Source of the DNA: Bagarius yarrelli
Lineage: Eukaryota; Chordata; Actinopteri; Siluriformes; Sisoridae
NCBI GenBank assembly: GCA_005784505.1
Contig: VCAZ01000014.1
Span: forward strand, 3,583,241-3,647,240
DNA: 64,000 bases
Direction: 5' to 3'
Shown here: positions 35,719 through 47,424 of the stretch, in pieces
Numbering within the stretch: position 1 is the stretch's first letter
Layout: each line of letters starts with the position of its first letter
Position numbers and translations under genes: made by a program
Notes under the pieces: model-generated
The model's input: only the letters and a program-made list of their open reading frames with translations
Told to the model about the DNA's origin: nothing
The model's database searches: none

Positions 35719-35999
35719 CTCTTAACCTATTCCTGGCTCTCCAACCTCAAATAACATGGACCAGCGTCTCTCTTCACAGAGTCCATCTCGAGCGTAGGAT
35801 CTTCATTCGCATTACTTGCTGGAAAACACCTTGTATTATCTAAACTACAGACTATTTAGAGACACTAATCAGACCACAACGCATGCTACTGGAGTAGATA
35901 AGGAAACCCCTACGCTCAGTACAGGAAGAACATGAAAATCAATCTCTCTAAAGGTGTGAGGAAAATGTGTTAATAACTAACTTACCATTCGTACCATGT

Positions 36000-36189
36000 A
36001 AAGTGGTAGTACAGTGATTCAGGTGTTGGACTGATACCGGAAAGACCGTGGTTCGATTCCCAGCACCACCAAGCCACCACTTTGGGGGCCCCTGAGCAAG
36101 ACCTTTAACCCATAATTGCTCAGTTGTATAAAATAGATAAATGTAAGTCGCTGTAAGGGCGTCTGCCAAAATGCTGCAAATGTAAATGT
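36000..36189 (+). repeat. tRNA-derived SINE next to exon 6
   Basis: A full-length copy with box B GGTTCGATTCC and tail GCTGCAAATGTAAATG. It ends only about 18 bp past the exon 6 donor in gene orientation and lies antisense to the gene. Confidence 0.88.
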
Positions 36190-36207
36190 TCTGATTAAAG
36201 TGCTTAC

Positions 36208-36319
36208 TTTTCTGTGCTCAAACTTTTTCAGGAGGCTGTGAAGTTTCTCCAGTTTTACGTTGGTTTCCTCTTCAACAAACATCACCCATGAGGAGTTTTT
36301 CCCAAAGTGAGAGGAAAGG
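36208..36319 (-). CDS. b3glct: B3GLCT exon 6
   Basis: This 112-nt exon has an acceptor at 36320-36321 and a gtaagc donor at 36207-36202. Its first base completes a tyrosine codon from exon 5. It reads LSSHFGKNSSWVMFVEEE and then a lysine/leucine-rich stretch ending HRK. The NSSW sequon (a possible N-glycosylation site) and the EEE triplet are shared with human B3GLCT. It ends in phase 0, as the human exon does before EWF. Confidence 0.95.
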
Positions 36320-36608
36320 CTAAAGAAAACAAGCAGATATATAATACGATCATGTTTAGATTCAGTCAGTGTGCTGGCCATTTTATTCCTTTCAGATAAC
36401 GTTTCCGAATGATCCGTATCTATCGATGGTACTGATGGAAATAAAGCTGCACAACATTCATCCAAGCTGTAAAAGATCCAGCACGGCAGATGGAGTCAGT
36501 TGAAGGCATGCGGTGTATTTTTACGATCTGCATCTGCTCATTTCTATGTGTGTGTGTGTAAGTTGTGTGTAATGACCATATGAGAGCAGATGGGATGAGT
36601 GGACTTAC
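36320..36608 (-). other. b3glct: B3GLCT intron 5
   Basis: A 289-bp intron, far shorter than its neighbours, with a short GT-rich stretch near 36547-36570 and no mobile element. Confidence 0.93.
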
Positions 36609-36685
36609 TAAGGCAACAGGGGAAGAATGCTCCAGTCTCCCTCATTTTCCGACAGTGTGTGAAGTAGCAGGACGACTGGTTGACG
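36609..36685 (-). CDS. b3glct: B3GLCT exon 5
   Basis: This 77-nt exon has an acceptor at 36686-36687 and a gtaag donor at 36608-36604. It encodes RQPVVLLLHTLSENEGDWSI and then LPLLP, ending in two bases of a tyrosine codon completed by exon 6. Human has PSVLLLHQL, EGAW and ILPLLP here, with one residue fewer at the start. Confidence 0.94.
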
Positions 36686-36839
36686 CTGGACAGAAAGAAA
36701 AAAAAAATAGTGGCGTTATTTATAAAAACATGTTTTATATGTTATTCTTGAGATAATTAAAGCAAATGACATACTTAAATTTATGGGTTGTGTTCTTTCA
36801 ACATTGTAATTCATGATTTCTACCCAGTAAACATTAAAA

Positions 36840-37241
36840 CAGTTTTTCTCCAAACTGTTAGCACATATTTGGAAGCATAGTGTTGTCCAGAATGACTTTG
36901 TGTGTTGTAGCAGTAAATTATTCCCTCACTAAAACTAAGAGACACAAAAACTGTTCCAGCTTGAGAATTCCCCTGTGCACAAAACCTCTGAACTCCATGA
37001 AGATACAATGCTGTGTTCTGACTGGAGTGGAAAAACTCTCATGTCCTTTAAATTGAACACCGACTTCACCCCAGACCTCCTCACTTCAACATTAGTGTCT
37101 GATCTCACTAATACTAACGATCAAATCACCTTAATCGCACTTCAACATCTATTAACAAGCATTCACGGTACTGTGAATATTTTTACTGGAGAAAAAGTGA
37201 AACTAACTCCAAAATAGGATGTTCAAAACAAGAAAAATACC

Positions 37242-37276
<35 letters not shown>

Positions 37277-37322
37277 TAACGTGATAGTAGGGTGTCCCAA
37301 TACTTTTGTCCATATAGTGTAT
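36840..37322. mobile_element. Mariner/Tc1-type MITE
   Basis: The opposite orientation of the 18588 family: TCCAGAATGACTTTGTGTGT, ACTCCATGAAGATACAATGC, CCGACTTCACCCCAGACCTC, and right end TGTCCCAATACTTTTGTCCA-TATAGTGTAT. A CA microsatellite lies inside the right end. Confidence 0.72.
37243..37273. repeat. CA microsatellite inside MITE
   Basis: About fifteen CA units within the right arm of the mariner-type MITE. Confidence 0.9.
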
Positions 37323-38730
37323 CTAATGCAAAGATTGTGACGGTAACAACAGGCAACAGAAACAAGCTGATTTTGAATTCTTTTTTTTAATCTAATACTA
37401 TAAATCTATTACCCCTAGGCAGAAGGGATGACTCGATACCATCATTTTAATATCTTAATTTTTTTTTTCACGATTCCAGATTGTCAGCGATACTAAATAG
37501 ATACTATAAGTGACAAACAACCAGCCTCAAAAGATGATTAAAATCAAAAGTATTTTAAAATATTTTTGTTTTCTTATCACTGGTAAGTACAATTTGACCC
37601 CAGACCACAAGATGGCAACAAAACTGCTTCTTTTTGGTTTGTTTTTCCTAACCATTTACTTTCCGTTTGTCCAAAACAGGAGAAAATGTCATTATTATTA
37701 CTGTCACCTTGTAAAAATAGTCAAACCTCTTTAATATGGTAAGGTTCTGTAACAGGCCCCTAATTTTTAAAGATACACACAAAGCAGAAGGTCCAAGTAG
37801 ACATTATAATTATATAGTACAATTTACGATGATGTAATTTATATCTTATGCTAGCAGGCTGAAATAAAATTTTAAATACTAATGTGATAAAAAAAGATAA
37901 AGCACCTATCTGGTATTTAACTGAGCCTCCTTCTTAAAGTGGGCACAGCAGGACTGGAGTGTACTGAGAAAGAAGTCCTCTATGAGCACATACTCACATC
38001 TCACATGCTTCTTATGAGTGAGGCGATAGAATCAGAGCGTACAGCAGTGAATGATTAAACAGACTTCAGTGCGGCAGCAAAAGAGGAACAGGACAGTAGA
38101 AATAAGTGGGGAAATAATCTAATTGGTTGTTTCCTAAAGCTTAAATTGTATGTAAAAATATATTCTCTTATTTTGGCATAATAGAATGTTTTGGGTCACA
38201 GGTTCTAAATCGTTTTGGAAATAAAATGATTATTAAAGAACAGATTCATTTTGGACATCAGGGCTTTAGACACCAGAACGTCACTCATCCTGGTGTAGAT
38301 AATAAACCAGTTCGTCATAATAACCACTGATATTACCATCGTAATAAACAGAAATAACATTTTCACACATGGATTAGTTTGGTTTAAAGCATCGTCACAT
38401 GACTGTATGATAAAGTGGCTTTTGTGTGATAAAAAACATCAGTCAGATAATAAAGGGCAACCACAGGGATTGATATTTGCTCTTTATTCTCAAAAGCAAG
38501 AATGATGTATGAAAAAGAGATGAGACAATCATACTTCCGCTGCGTGAAAGAAAGCAAAACCTGCCACTGAGCTGGGACTCTGGGCAACAATGATGGAAAA
38601 GATGATGATAATGACTGGGGTCAGTAAGACCTGCTGCAGAAGTGAGGACCAGTCAGAATATACAGCTTCAGTGAAGCTCTATCCACCGTCATGCGTCAGT
38701 AATTAGCACTTCAGAGATGAACTCGCTTCA

Positions 38731-38757
38731 CACACACACACACACACACACACACAA
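38731..38757. repeat. CA microsatellite
   Basis: About thirteen CA units. Confidence 0.88.
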
Positions 38758-39252
38758 AGACACTCGCTCCTACCCAACTGTGCTAACCTCTCTGATGGAC
38801 ATGTTTGGGGAAAAAAAACAAAAAAAACTGGATGTGGTAGGAAGCTAACCGGGAGTCATGACAAGCAGACATGTTCACAACCTTCCAGCTCCAAAGACAC
38901 GTTTATAATTTATAATCAGTCAAATCGTTAAAACCTTCTGCCAGAAAGAGTAAAAAAATAAATAAATATTTGGTCGTCATTGCCAAAGATCAAACAAGTA
39001 TTAGTGTGCTGCAACTTGAGAACCCTAATCGCTGCCAGACAATATCAATACGGTGGGTCATTAAAACATGTTGTTAAAAAGCATTAAAGCAAAGTAAATA
39101 TGAGAGAATAAAGCACTTTGTAGAACTTCAGACCAGAACAGAGCAAGTGGATAATATATCTTACAAAAAAACTGCAGTTTTCCAAATTTAATACATTACA
39201 AAGCTAAAATAAATATTATTGACTCAATAAAGTGGAAGTTAATGAAGCCAAG

Positions 39253-39422
39253 GAAGTGGTAGCACAGTGGTTAAGGTGTTGGACTGCTAACTGAAAGAAC
39301 CAGGGTTTGATTTCCAGCACCACCACGTTACCACTGTTGGGTCCCTGAGCAAAGCCCTTAACCGCTGATTGCTTAGTTGTATAAAAGTTGCTTTGGATCA
39401 GGGCGTCTGTTGAATGACACAT
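39253..39422 (+). repeat. tRNA-derived SINE
   Basis: Head GTGGTAGCACAGTGGTTAAG and body GGGTCCCTGAGCAAAGCCCT. The 3' end is shortened. Confidence 0.85.
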
Positions 39423-40057
39423 ATACTTTTTAAGTGTTTTATAAGTTTGTCACTTAGTTTGTTAATCTGAGTTGAAACGAACTGTATCGCTGCCCATTTT
39501 GGACAGAACATTTAAAAATAAATCAATAATTAAATAAAGTAAATGTACTACATTTGTACACTTTTTAATTTGTGCCTTAATCTGTGGAATACAGTTAAAG
39601 TTGCCACAGCAAGATGTACAGTGTGTTTTTGTCGATGTTAATTAGAATTAGCCAAACCCACTTAAACATGCCATGCAAAAGCTAATAATTGTCTCTAATA
39701 GGAATGGCGGTGTTCAAAAAAAAAAAAAGAAAAAGAAAAATTAGAGCCTCCACATTAACCACAGAAAAAAAACAACACAATTTAGACAGTTACTAAAATT
39801 TGGACTGACATCTAATAATTATTGCATTTACATTTTTTATGTTTAAGTCAATTAAAGTAAATGAGTAAACGGTAGCCAAATTGGTGGGATGTAGAAGCTT
39901 GGAGGTTACAATGACTACCAAATGGACTGCACTAAATTAAGTCAAGTCAAGTCACCTTTATTTATATAGCGCTTAGTAAAGCTTGTATGACCATCGTTTC
40001 ACAGGGACCACCAGAGGCCCAAATACATTTTACATAACATTACAAGCACTGAGTGTC

Positions 40058-40300
40058 TAACTTCCATTTCATTTTATTTCTATAGCGCTTTTTACAATGG
40101 TCAGGGTCTTAAAGCAGCTTTACACAATCGAAGATAATTATAAAACTTGAATGAAACAGAATTCAGTTTGTCCCCGACTGAGCAAGCGGAGGGCAGCGGT
40201 GGCAAGAAAAAAACTCCCTGAGATGGTGAACCTTGATAGGAACCAGACTTAACCGAGAACCCATCCTCATTTGGGTGATAAACAGATGACAGGAATTTTG
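40058..40300 (-). mobile_element. L2-type LINE 3' end
   Basis: Reverse orientation: TTCTATAGCGCTTTTTACAA, TTAAAGCAGCTTTACACAAT, GCAAGAAAAAAACTCCCTGA and AACCCATCCTCATTTGGGTG mirror the L2 3' UTR. A separate LINE tail with repeated GTCAA units lies just before it (about 39946-39990). Confidence 0.75.
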
Positions 40301-40856
40301 CAGTCACACTGTGTGTGTAAGCAGCTGTACACAAGTCCTCAGAAAACTGGACACTGGAGCGTCTTCATGGTAGTGTCTACTTTCATATGCGTTACTAAAC
40401 ACAACTGTAGAGATTGACATCACAGCCATTTAACACAAAACATTTGCACAATCAAAACAGAAAGGAATTTTATTTTATGGCCTCTGGGATGAAATAGTTA
40501 TGTCAGTGCTTTCTTTTAGATCTTTCCGTGAATGATGTCTGCTTTTAGTTTGTTCTCGATATGTTAAAAACCCAAAATGTATCATTAAACATGACGGGCA
40601 CTGATGGCGCCAATTAAAACTGTCTTCAGTGAAGCTGCAGCATGACATTTCTTTTAACTCCTTCTACAGTGTGTTAGAAACCTTTAAGCTACAACCTTCG
40701 TGTCTTTATTCTAATGATGAACAATGTACAATACGGTGAAAAACGAAGACTATAAAAATGCTCATCATCTACTCATTACTTATCAATTCAATAGAAAAGG
40801 ACAAAAAGATATATATATATATAAAATTTTAATAAAATTATATTTCTCCAATGTTT

Positions 40857-40862
<6 letters not shown>

Positions 40863-40910
<48 letters not shown>

Positions 40911-40911
40911 G
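40863..40911. repeat. GT/AT microsatellite
   Basis: About fifteen GT units running directly into about eight AT units. Confidence 0.9.
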
Positions 40912-41499
40912 TACAAAAATTAAGCATAAGTAGCCGAGATTGAATGCAGCTCATGGTACACAGTCTGATCTGGCTGTTATGTAGTATGTGTTATTTTTGA
41001 AAGATGCACTGGAAAAAATAACCCTAGGAAGCTGAAAAGCTTTAAAGAAATGTTCAGTCCCCCTATTAATTTTTAGATTCCGCTCAGGTTTCCTCATTAG
41101 GCAGTGGAATTTCGAACGTGATTTAAGCTGGTTATAAAAATAAATGTGCATTTATGTGAATGCAGCCTAAAATAACAGAAAGCCATAATGCTGATGATGC
41201 TTCTTTATAGCTGTTGGGCACTCCCCCTATAGGTGTTGCTTACTCCCCCTGCTGGAGAAAATCTTAAAAACAGCACACCCACACACCAGTCTTATTTTCT
41301 CCTACAGTCTATCCTGGATTGGTGCAGACTGTGAACAAAATCCTGAATGTGCTTTGATGTATCCACATAAGCTGTTCTTTTTCTGAGTGTAATAAAAGAG
41401 ACTTATAAAAAGTGGGTTTCTTTGTAAATTCAGGGAAAAACAACTATAAATTTTGCTTTTCTGTTTTATTGTTGCCCTCTGTTCAGGGTGTACCCTTCC

Positions 41500-41605
41500 A
41501 GCCGTTCACACTTTCACAGACGGCTGGGATAGACTCCAGCACCTTCCTGTGACCCGAATTACGGAATAAACGGGTATAGAAGATAGATGAATGAATGAAT
41601 GTTTT
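41500..41605 (+). repeat. Interspersed repeat fragment
   Basis: GCTGGGATAGACTCCAGCAC and GAATAAACGGGTATAGAAGA, followed by a few GAAT units. It is the 3' end of the same family as at 33745. Confidence 0.55.
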
Positions 41606-41971
41606 ATTGTCATTCAATATTATCATTTGATAAGAGGGATGTTTAGATAAAGCCCCACAGACCACAACAATTTTTTAAAAGAGTGAATCAGTTTTAGCGG
41701 CTTGTCGAGCTTCTTTTCAGGCAGGATTTAAAAAAATAATAATAATAAAGTCCAGAGACTCTGTCTCTGGTGTGTGTGTGACCCATGGCGCATGACATCA
41801 ACAGCAATATAAATACAGGTTAGCGCAATTGTGTATTTTAAAAAAAATTAACGCATCATAAAAAAAGATATTCATAACATAGCGATCAGTTCTACATTCA
41901 CCAAGTGTGTTGTTTTGCCAAGCTTTAAATATTATACGGAAGCAAAATACTGAACAATCATTCATACATAA

Positions 41972-41972
<1 letters not shown>

Positions 41973-42012
<40 letters not shown>

Positions 42013-42217
42013 TAGATAGATAGATAAAGACAGACAGATAAGCAAAAAGTCAGGCAGACAGACAGATAGAAGGTCAGACAGACAGATAGATAGATAGATA
42101 GATAGATAAAGACAGACAGACAAGCAAAAAGTCAGGCAGACAGACAGACAGATAGAAGGTCAGACAGACAGACAGATAGATAGATAGACAAACAGACAGA
42201 CAAGCAAAAAGTCAGGC

Positions 42218-42248
<31 letters not shown>

Positions 42249-42335
42249 TAGACAGACAGACAGATAGATAGATAAGCAGAAAGTCAGACAGACAGAGAGA
42301 CAGATAGAAAGTCAGATAAAAAGTCGGATAGAAAC

Positions 42336-42432
<97 letters not shown>

Positions 42433-42473
42433 CAGACAGGCAGGCAGGCAGGCAGGCAGACAGATATACAGTT
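41973..42473. repeat. GACA/GATA array with higher-order repeat
   Basis: About 500 bp of GACA and GATA units. A longer unit of roughly 75 bp, marked by GCAAAAAGTCAGGCAGACAG and AGATAGAAGGTCAGACAGAC, recurs about three times in its first half. Long pure GATA and GGCA runs follow. Confidence 0.92.
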
Positions 42474-42869
42474 AGAGAGCATACTGTTACTGAACTACTA
42501 AAAATATAAACCTAATATTAATAGGGTTAAATATTATAAACCAGGTAAAAAGAAAAGGATTTCACATTATACTGTAGGTGCTAAAAATGGAGGTCAGATA
42601 GACAGGAGGCCGGGAAAATATTATGGGCTTTCAAAATAAAAAAGGTGAATGTGTGTGTTTACAGGGAGCCGGGAATGATTGTGCCAGCAGTTGTTTGTCA
42701 AGACACATAAATGATGGTGAAAGTGGTATTTATACACGGTCATGGGAACATATTTTTATGGAGGGTGCTAAGGGGCAGGGTTGGATGTTGGGGTGGGGGA
42801 TTTTGAGTATAGTCATGCCACTCAAATCAGAACAACTTCGAATCTCAAAATCACATACCACATTTAACA

Positions 42870-43055
42870 ACATCCATCCATCTATCCATCCACACATTTA
42901 CCCATCATAAGCACTTATTCTTAAACAGGGTCACAGGGATCTGCTGGGGACTATCCCAGCTGCCATTGGATAATAGGCAGGGTTATACCCAGAAAAGGTC
43001 ACCAGTCTTTTTTACAGAGCTACATACAAACAACTAAGCCACTGTGCTGCACTGA
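42870..43055 (-). repeat. Interspersed repeat fragment
   Basis: Short ATCC units lead into CAGGGATCTGCTGGGGACTA and TCCCAGCTGCCATTGGATAA, the reverse of the family at 33745. Confidence 0.5.
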
Positions 43056-43619
43056 ATTGTGTCAGATCATCAAAAAAAATAACTAGCTGTCAAGCAGGGG
43101 GTGATTCTGCAACCCTATAGGTATATAATAGTGCCAGGAGTTGTACTAAATCATGCTATTAAATATAAATTGTAAATGTAAAAGAAAACAAAATAAAAAT
43201 TAAAGACCTTTGCAGATTTATAATAATAATAATAATCATATCGTTTTATTAAAATCATATAGTAATTATGTTTATGTATACAATTTGGTTGCCTATTTAT
43301 AGTAGCCAGAACATTTTTTTTTATTTTCCCACAGAACTCATATAATTAATTTTAATTGAAGTTGGTTGACATTAGTTATAGTTATAACACTATAGTTGTA
43401 ACAACATAAATGCTAGATTTGCTATAAGGATCCCAGTTGGAGAACAATGAGGGTAAAGTGTACCATGTCCAACCTATTGTCCATTATTACGCTGATTTTA
43501 TTCTAAAAGAATAGGTGCTATAATGTGCGTGATAAAAAATTAATCCTCAGCCATTAACTAATTTCCACTAAATTGTAGCGTGTGACTGCAAGGATTTGTG
43601 TTCATTTATTTACAATTAA

Positions 43620-43835
43620 TATTAATAAAATCAGACACTAATGTTAAAGTGAGGAGGTCTGGGGTGAAGTTGGTGTTTCAGGTCACCCTAAAGGTGTTTA
43701 GTGGGGTTGAGAATCAAAGCTCTGTGTAGGACATTGAAGATCTTCCACTTCAAACAGAACACAGCATGTCTTTAAGGAACTCAGGGGGTTTTGTCATGCT
43801 GAAACAGTGTTCTGGTCTTACAGGGTGTCCATATT
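43620..43835. mobile_element. Mariner/Tc1-type MITE, partial
   Basis: GAGGTCTGGGGTGAAGTTGG and AAGGTGTTTAGTGGGGTTGA are reverse-strand equivalents of blocks in the 36840 copy. No clean TIRs remain. Confidence 0.65.
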
Positions 43836-44082
43836 GTGTACTAATTCAAGGCAGCGGTGATTTAGTAGTTGAATCTCTAGAATGCTGATGGTGGAGGATC
43901 AAGCTTCAAATGTCAAGCAAGACCCCTTAACCTTCTCTGCTTTAGGGGGGCTTAACCATCATCATGCTGTGCTTGGAATCCAACTTTAATTTAATCTAAA
44001 TAAAAGATTTAAATAAAATGTCTTAGTGATATAATGGGTAGGTGTCAAATAATATCTCATTTAATTTATTTTACTTGGCAGA

Positions 44083-44693
44083 GCAAAATAAAATAAAACT
44101 ACCGAAGTGAATTTCATAAATATAAACAGGCTGATCCAACTTTGATGTAATGTCCTTAAAACAATTCAAAATGAGGCTCAGTAGTGTGTGTGGCCTCCAC
44201 GTGCCTGTATGACCTCCTACGGCCTCCTCCACGTCTCCTGATGTACTGGCCTGTCTCCTGGTAGCGCCTCCATGCTCTGGACACTACGCTGACAGACACA
44301 GCAAACCTTTTTGCCACAGCTAGCATTTATGTGCCATCCTGGATGAGCTGCACTACCTGAGCCACTTGTGTGGGTTGTAGACTCCGTCTCATGCTACCAC
44401 TACAGTAAAAGCACCGCCAGCATTCAAAAGTGACCAAAACATCAGCCAGAAAGCAGAGGAACTGAGAAGTGGTCTGTGGTCACCACCTGCAGAACCACTC
44501 CTTTATTGGGGGTGTCTTGCTAATTGCCTATAATTTCCACCTGTTGTCTATTCCATTTGCACAACAGCATGTGAAAGTGATCGTCAATCAGTGTTGCTTC
44601 CTAAGTGGGCAGTTTGATTTCACTGAAGTGTGATTGACTTGGAGTTACATTGTGTTGTTTAAGTGTTCCCTTTATTTTTTGAGCAGTGTATAT
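44083..44693 (-). mobile_element. IS630/ISRm11-like transposon, internally deleted
   Basis: The right terminus reads TTCCCTTTATTTTTTGAGCA-GTGTATA. Minus-strand translation of about 44215-44400 gives the transposase N-terminal HTH region: VSVVWRRYQETG-like words, RRRGGG, and QVVQLIQD as relics. The left part (44150-44215) carries the usual far-end sequence (CTCAGTAGTGTGTGTGGCCT). It joins the N-terminal part directly at GACCTCC, so most of the transposase is missing. The left TIR is decayed. The family name is from memory. Confidence 0.7.
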
Positions 44694-45039
44694 GTCTTAA
44701 TTTAATGTCTGTATATGCACTATATATCACAGAAGGACAGCAGCTGTGAGACATTGTCTCCTTTACCAGGGTAATGCTGACATCTTGTGGATGCATCTAA
44801 GCAAAGCAATGAACATTAAAGTTGCATAACATTCCACAGCACGCAAACTGCAAACTAATGAACAGCAATGTCCAAAAATAAAAACACAATGGAATGGAAA
44901 ATAAATGAACCCAAACACATCAGCTTTTTTTTAACTATCTAGCAGGTTTATCTTCTTTATCACTTTCGCACCTCATGCATTAGCTAGTTAGTCCAGCAGG
45001 TTGTGCCGTTTGTTCATTTTTTTCATGCCTGGGTGGGTG

Positions 45040-45042
<3 letters not shown>

Positions 45043-45127
<85 letters not shown>

Positions 45128-45128
45128 A

Positions 45129-45190
<62 letters not shown>

Positions 45191-45230
45191 TATATATATA
45201 TAGGAGAGAGAGAGAGAGAGAGAGTATATA
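45043..45230. repeat. CT then AT then GA array
   Basis: About 40 CT units, a short CCAT break, about 27 AT units, then AT and GA units. The CT and GA blocks are complementary, giving a possible stem around an AT-rich loop. Two overlapping spurious ORFs cover it. Confidence 0.92.
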
Positions 45231-45284
45231 GAATAGAATAGATAGAATAGATAGATAGATAGATAGATACATTTCTATTGATTT

Positions 45285-45740
45285 ATCCTCATGGATTGAT
45301 TGGAATATGAGGCTTATATTGTGCTGCATAATAAATTTTTGTTGATTAAAAAATAAGATACTGACATACACTAATATTTTTTGTGTTAAATTATAAATAA
45401 TCGTAATTTTAACCTTGAACAGCATTATTCTAATCATTATGCAGCTCTATCAGTACAAGAGAAGTGTTTAGTTTATGAATAAACAGGTTATTAATTACAT
45501 TGCAATGATTACCAACATGAAAAAAACAAGCATCTCAATTTATACTTCTGATTCATAACAGAGTAGGTTGAGGTTATAATGCGCAAAACTAACAGCCACA
45601 TTTTCGTTACCTCGTTTAACCCTTCAATAGGCTAATATATGTCTCATCAGTGTCATTAGCCAGAGGAAAGTATTTGCACTAATCAGTTCATCTATTGAAA
45701 ATAGTTTTAGGTGTAATTAAACTCAGTCTAGACAGTAAAT
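45285..45740. repeat. Direct duplication, unit 1
   Basis: The partner of 47425-47877 in the same orientation, about 2.1 kb away. A SINE follows it immediately. It does not match any transposon family I know. Confidence 0.9.
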
Positions 45741-45745
45741 GATGG

Positions 45746-45944
45746 AGAAGTGGTGGCTCATGGTTAAGGTGTTGGACTAATAACCTGAAGATTGTGGGTT
45801 CGATTCCCAGTTCCACCAAGCCACCACTGCTGGGCCCCTGAGCAAGGCCCTTAACCCCCAATTGCTCAGTTGTATAAATGAGACCAAGGTAAATCGCTCT
45901 GAATAAGAGCGTCTGCCAAATGCCATAAATGTAAATGTAAATGA
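45746..45944 (+). repeat. tRNA-derived SINE, well preserved
   Basis: Head AGTGGTGGCTCATGGTTAAG, box B GGTTCGATTCC (perfect), and 3' end TGCCATAAATGTAAATG. It sits immediately after the first unit of the 45.3/47.4-kb duplication and is absent after the second unit, so it inserted after the duplication or was lost from unit 2. Confidence 0.92.
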
Positions 45945-46208
45945 TGAGAATATATATATATATATAAAATCTGTTATTTAAAACAGCATTCACCGATGGT
46001 AAATATACTGTCTGTCAAAAGTTTCTGTGGAACTTATTATCTGCTGGATTTTAGACAGGTCCTAATGAGACTCGAAAAGAATGCTGAAGTAATGCAAGTC
46101 TTTAGCTGTGAGATTTCTACACAGCGATAACCTTTACATTGGTTTAGGAAAATTGCTAATGACTTATTTAGAGATTGAGGCTAAAATTGACTGGTTCTTT
46201 GGTAAATC

Positions 46209-46348
46209 TTACATTTACAGCATTTGGCAGACGCCCTTATTCAGAGTGACTTACATTTCTCCTCTTTTAAACAACTGAGCAATTGTTGTTCGGCGGTCCA
46301 GTTGTGGCAACTTGGTGTTTCTGGGAATCTAACCCTGATCTTCTACCA
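46209..46348 (-). repeat. tRNA-derived SINE, truncated
   Basis: A reverse copy with ACAGCATTTGGCAGACGCCC and AACAACTGAGCAATTG. It lacks the promoter-proximal part. Confidence 0.8.
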
Positions 46349-46429
46349 AATATAGCCCAAGCTAATTTAAGTCAGTCGTAGAACAATAGCAGACAACATT
46401 ATGCCAATAAATCAGATCCGGCCCAAGGC

Positions 46430-46738
46430 ATAAACGAACCGAACAGCTGCTTATTGAATGTTCTGTCCAGCCTTATGTTCTGTTCTGTTCTCTACTGTCT
46501 AATTTGCACTGTCTTTGTAATGTTTGTATTGTTTATTACACTGTCTGTTTCTGCACTGTCTGCACTAGGTTGCACACATGCACTTTATGTCTATCCGGTT
46601 TAGTGGCTGTTGGTTGTTTTGCAAATTCTATGTTTTGTGTAGCACCAGGGGGTCCTGGAGAAACGGTATCTCATTTCACTGTGTACTGCATCTGCTATAT
46701 ATGGCTGAAATGACAATAAAGCTCCTTGAACTTGAACT
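46430..46738 (+). mobile_element. Retroelement 3' end
   Basis: It ends in CTGAAATGACAATAAAGCTC followed by TTGAACTTGAACT. That is a polyadenylation-like signal with short tail repeats, typical of teleost non-LTR 3' ends. The upstream repetition of 'GCACTGTCT' type words also fits. Family not determined. A 103-codon ORF over it has no resemblance to any domain I know. Confidence 0.45.
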
Positions 46739-47099
46739 AAGAACTATTATAGGTTTGCTTAGGTTACAAGTAAAAGTACAAATAATTGTATGCAAGGTAA
46801 GCAAGACAGCTACAACAAACAAAAAACGAATAATAAGTGTGTTAGATTTAAAGTGTGTGAATAATCAAGGATTAACAATAATTAGTCATATTGGATGCAT
46901 CGAGGGGCCCGCAAATAAGATTGTTCTTAGGGTCCCTTAAAGGCTGGGGCCGGCCTTGCCAATGATAAATCCACTAAAAAAGCTAATTCAGAAAATATGA
47001 CAACTAGAGTCATGAATTATAAAGATAAACAACAGGTATAGGTTAGATTATGCAAAATAACAAGGTTTGATTTTTCAACAAAATAATTACAGTGTAAAC

Positions 47100-47367
47100 C
47101 TTTACTAACTAACTAGCTTAGCGGTAGTACTTTCGGTGTCACTTCCGGTTTGGCTAACTACTTCAGCTAGCTACTTTGTTACTTATGTTGCGAAGTATTG
47201 TTTTTTAGTGTTTTGTCTATGCCCACGATTATTGATCGAAGCCTGTTTAGCAGCTACAATTCTTTGTCTAGTGAATTTGCATGTTTTTGGGATTATTGTG
47301 TAACGAACCTTGCCTGCACTTTGACTGCTCTTTTGGATTACTCTTCTTTTCTAACTAATACTTCTTC

Positions 47368-47400
<33 letters not shown>

Positions 47401-47404
47401 CTAT
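47100..47404 (+). mobile_element. Possible retroelement 3' end with CTAA tail
   Basis: Includes CACTTCCGGTTTGGC, GGGATTATTGTGTAACGAAC and CCTGCACTTTGACTGCTC, then ends in tandem CTAA units. The structure suggests a non-LTR 3' end, but the family is not identified. Confidence 0.35.
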
Positions 47405-47424
47405 CTATTCTGAGATCTATTTTA

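Larger units (their letters stand above)
29366..36207 (-). other. b3glct: B3GLCT intron 6
   Basis: An intron of 6842 bp. It holds SINEs (29511-29664, 33634-33725, 35448-35718, 36000-36189), an L2 coding relic (30463-30790), a Tc1-like transposon with both TIRs (31350-32860), a second Tc1-type MITE (32890-33190), an interspersed repeat with a GATA tail (33745-34033) and a hAT-like relic (34060-34560). 34570-35440 holds nothing I recognise. Confidence 0.9.

Noticed and set aside
44988..45437. 149-codon ORF and overlapping plus-strand ORFs
   Set aside because: They are translations of CT/AT/GA microsatellite (runs of Ser-Leu, Tyr-Ile, Arg-Glu).
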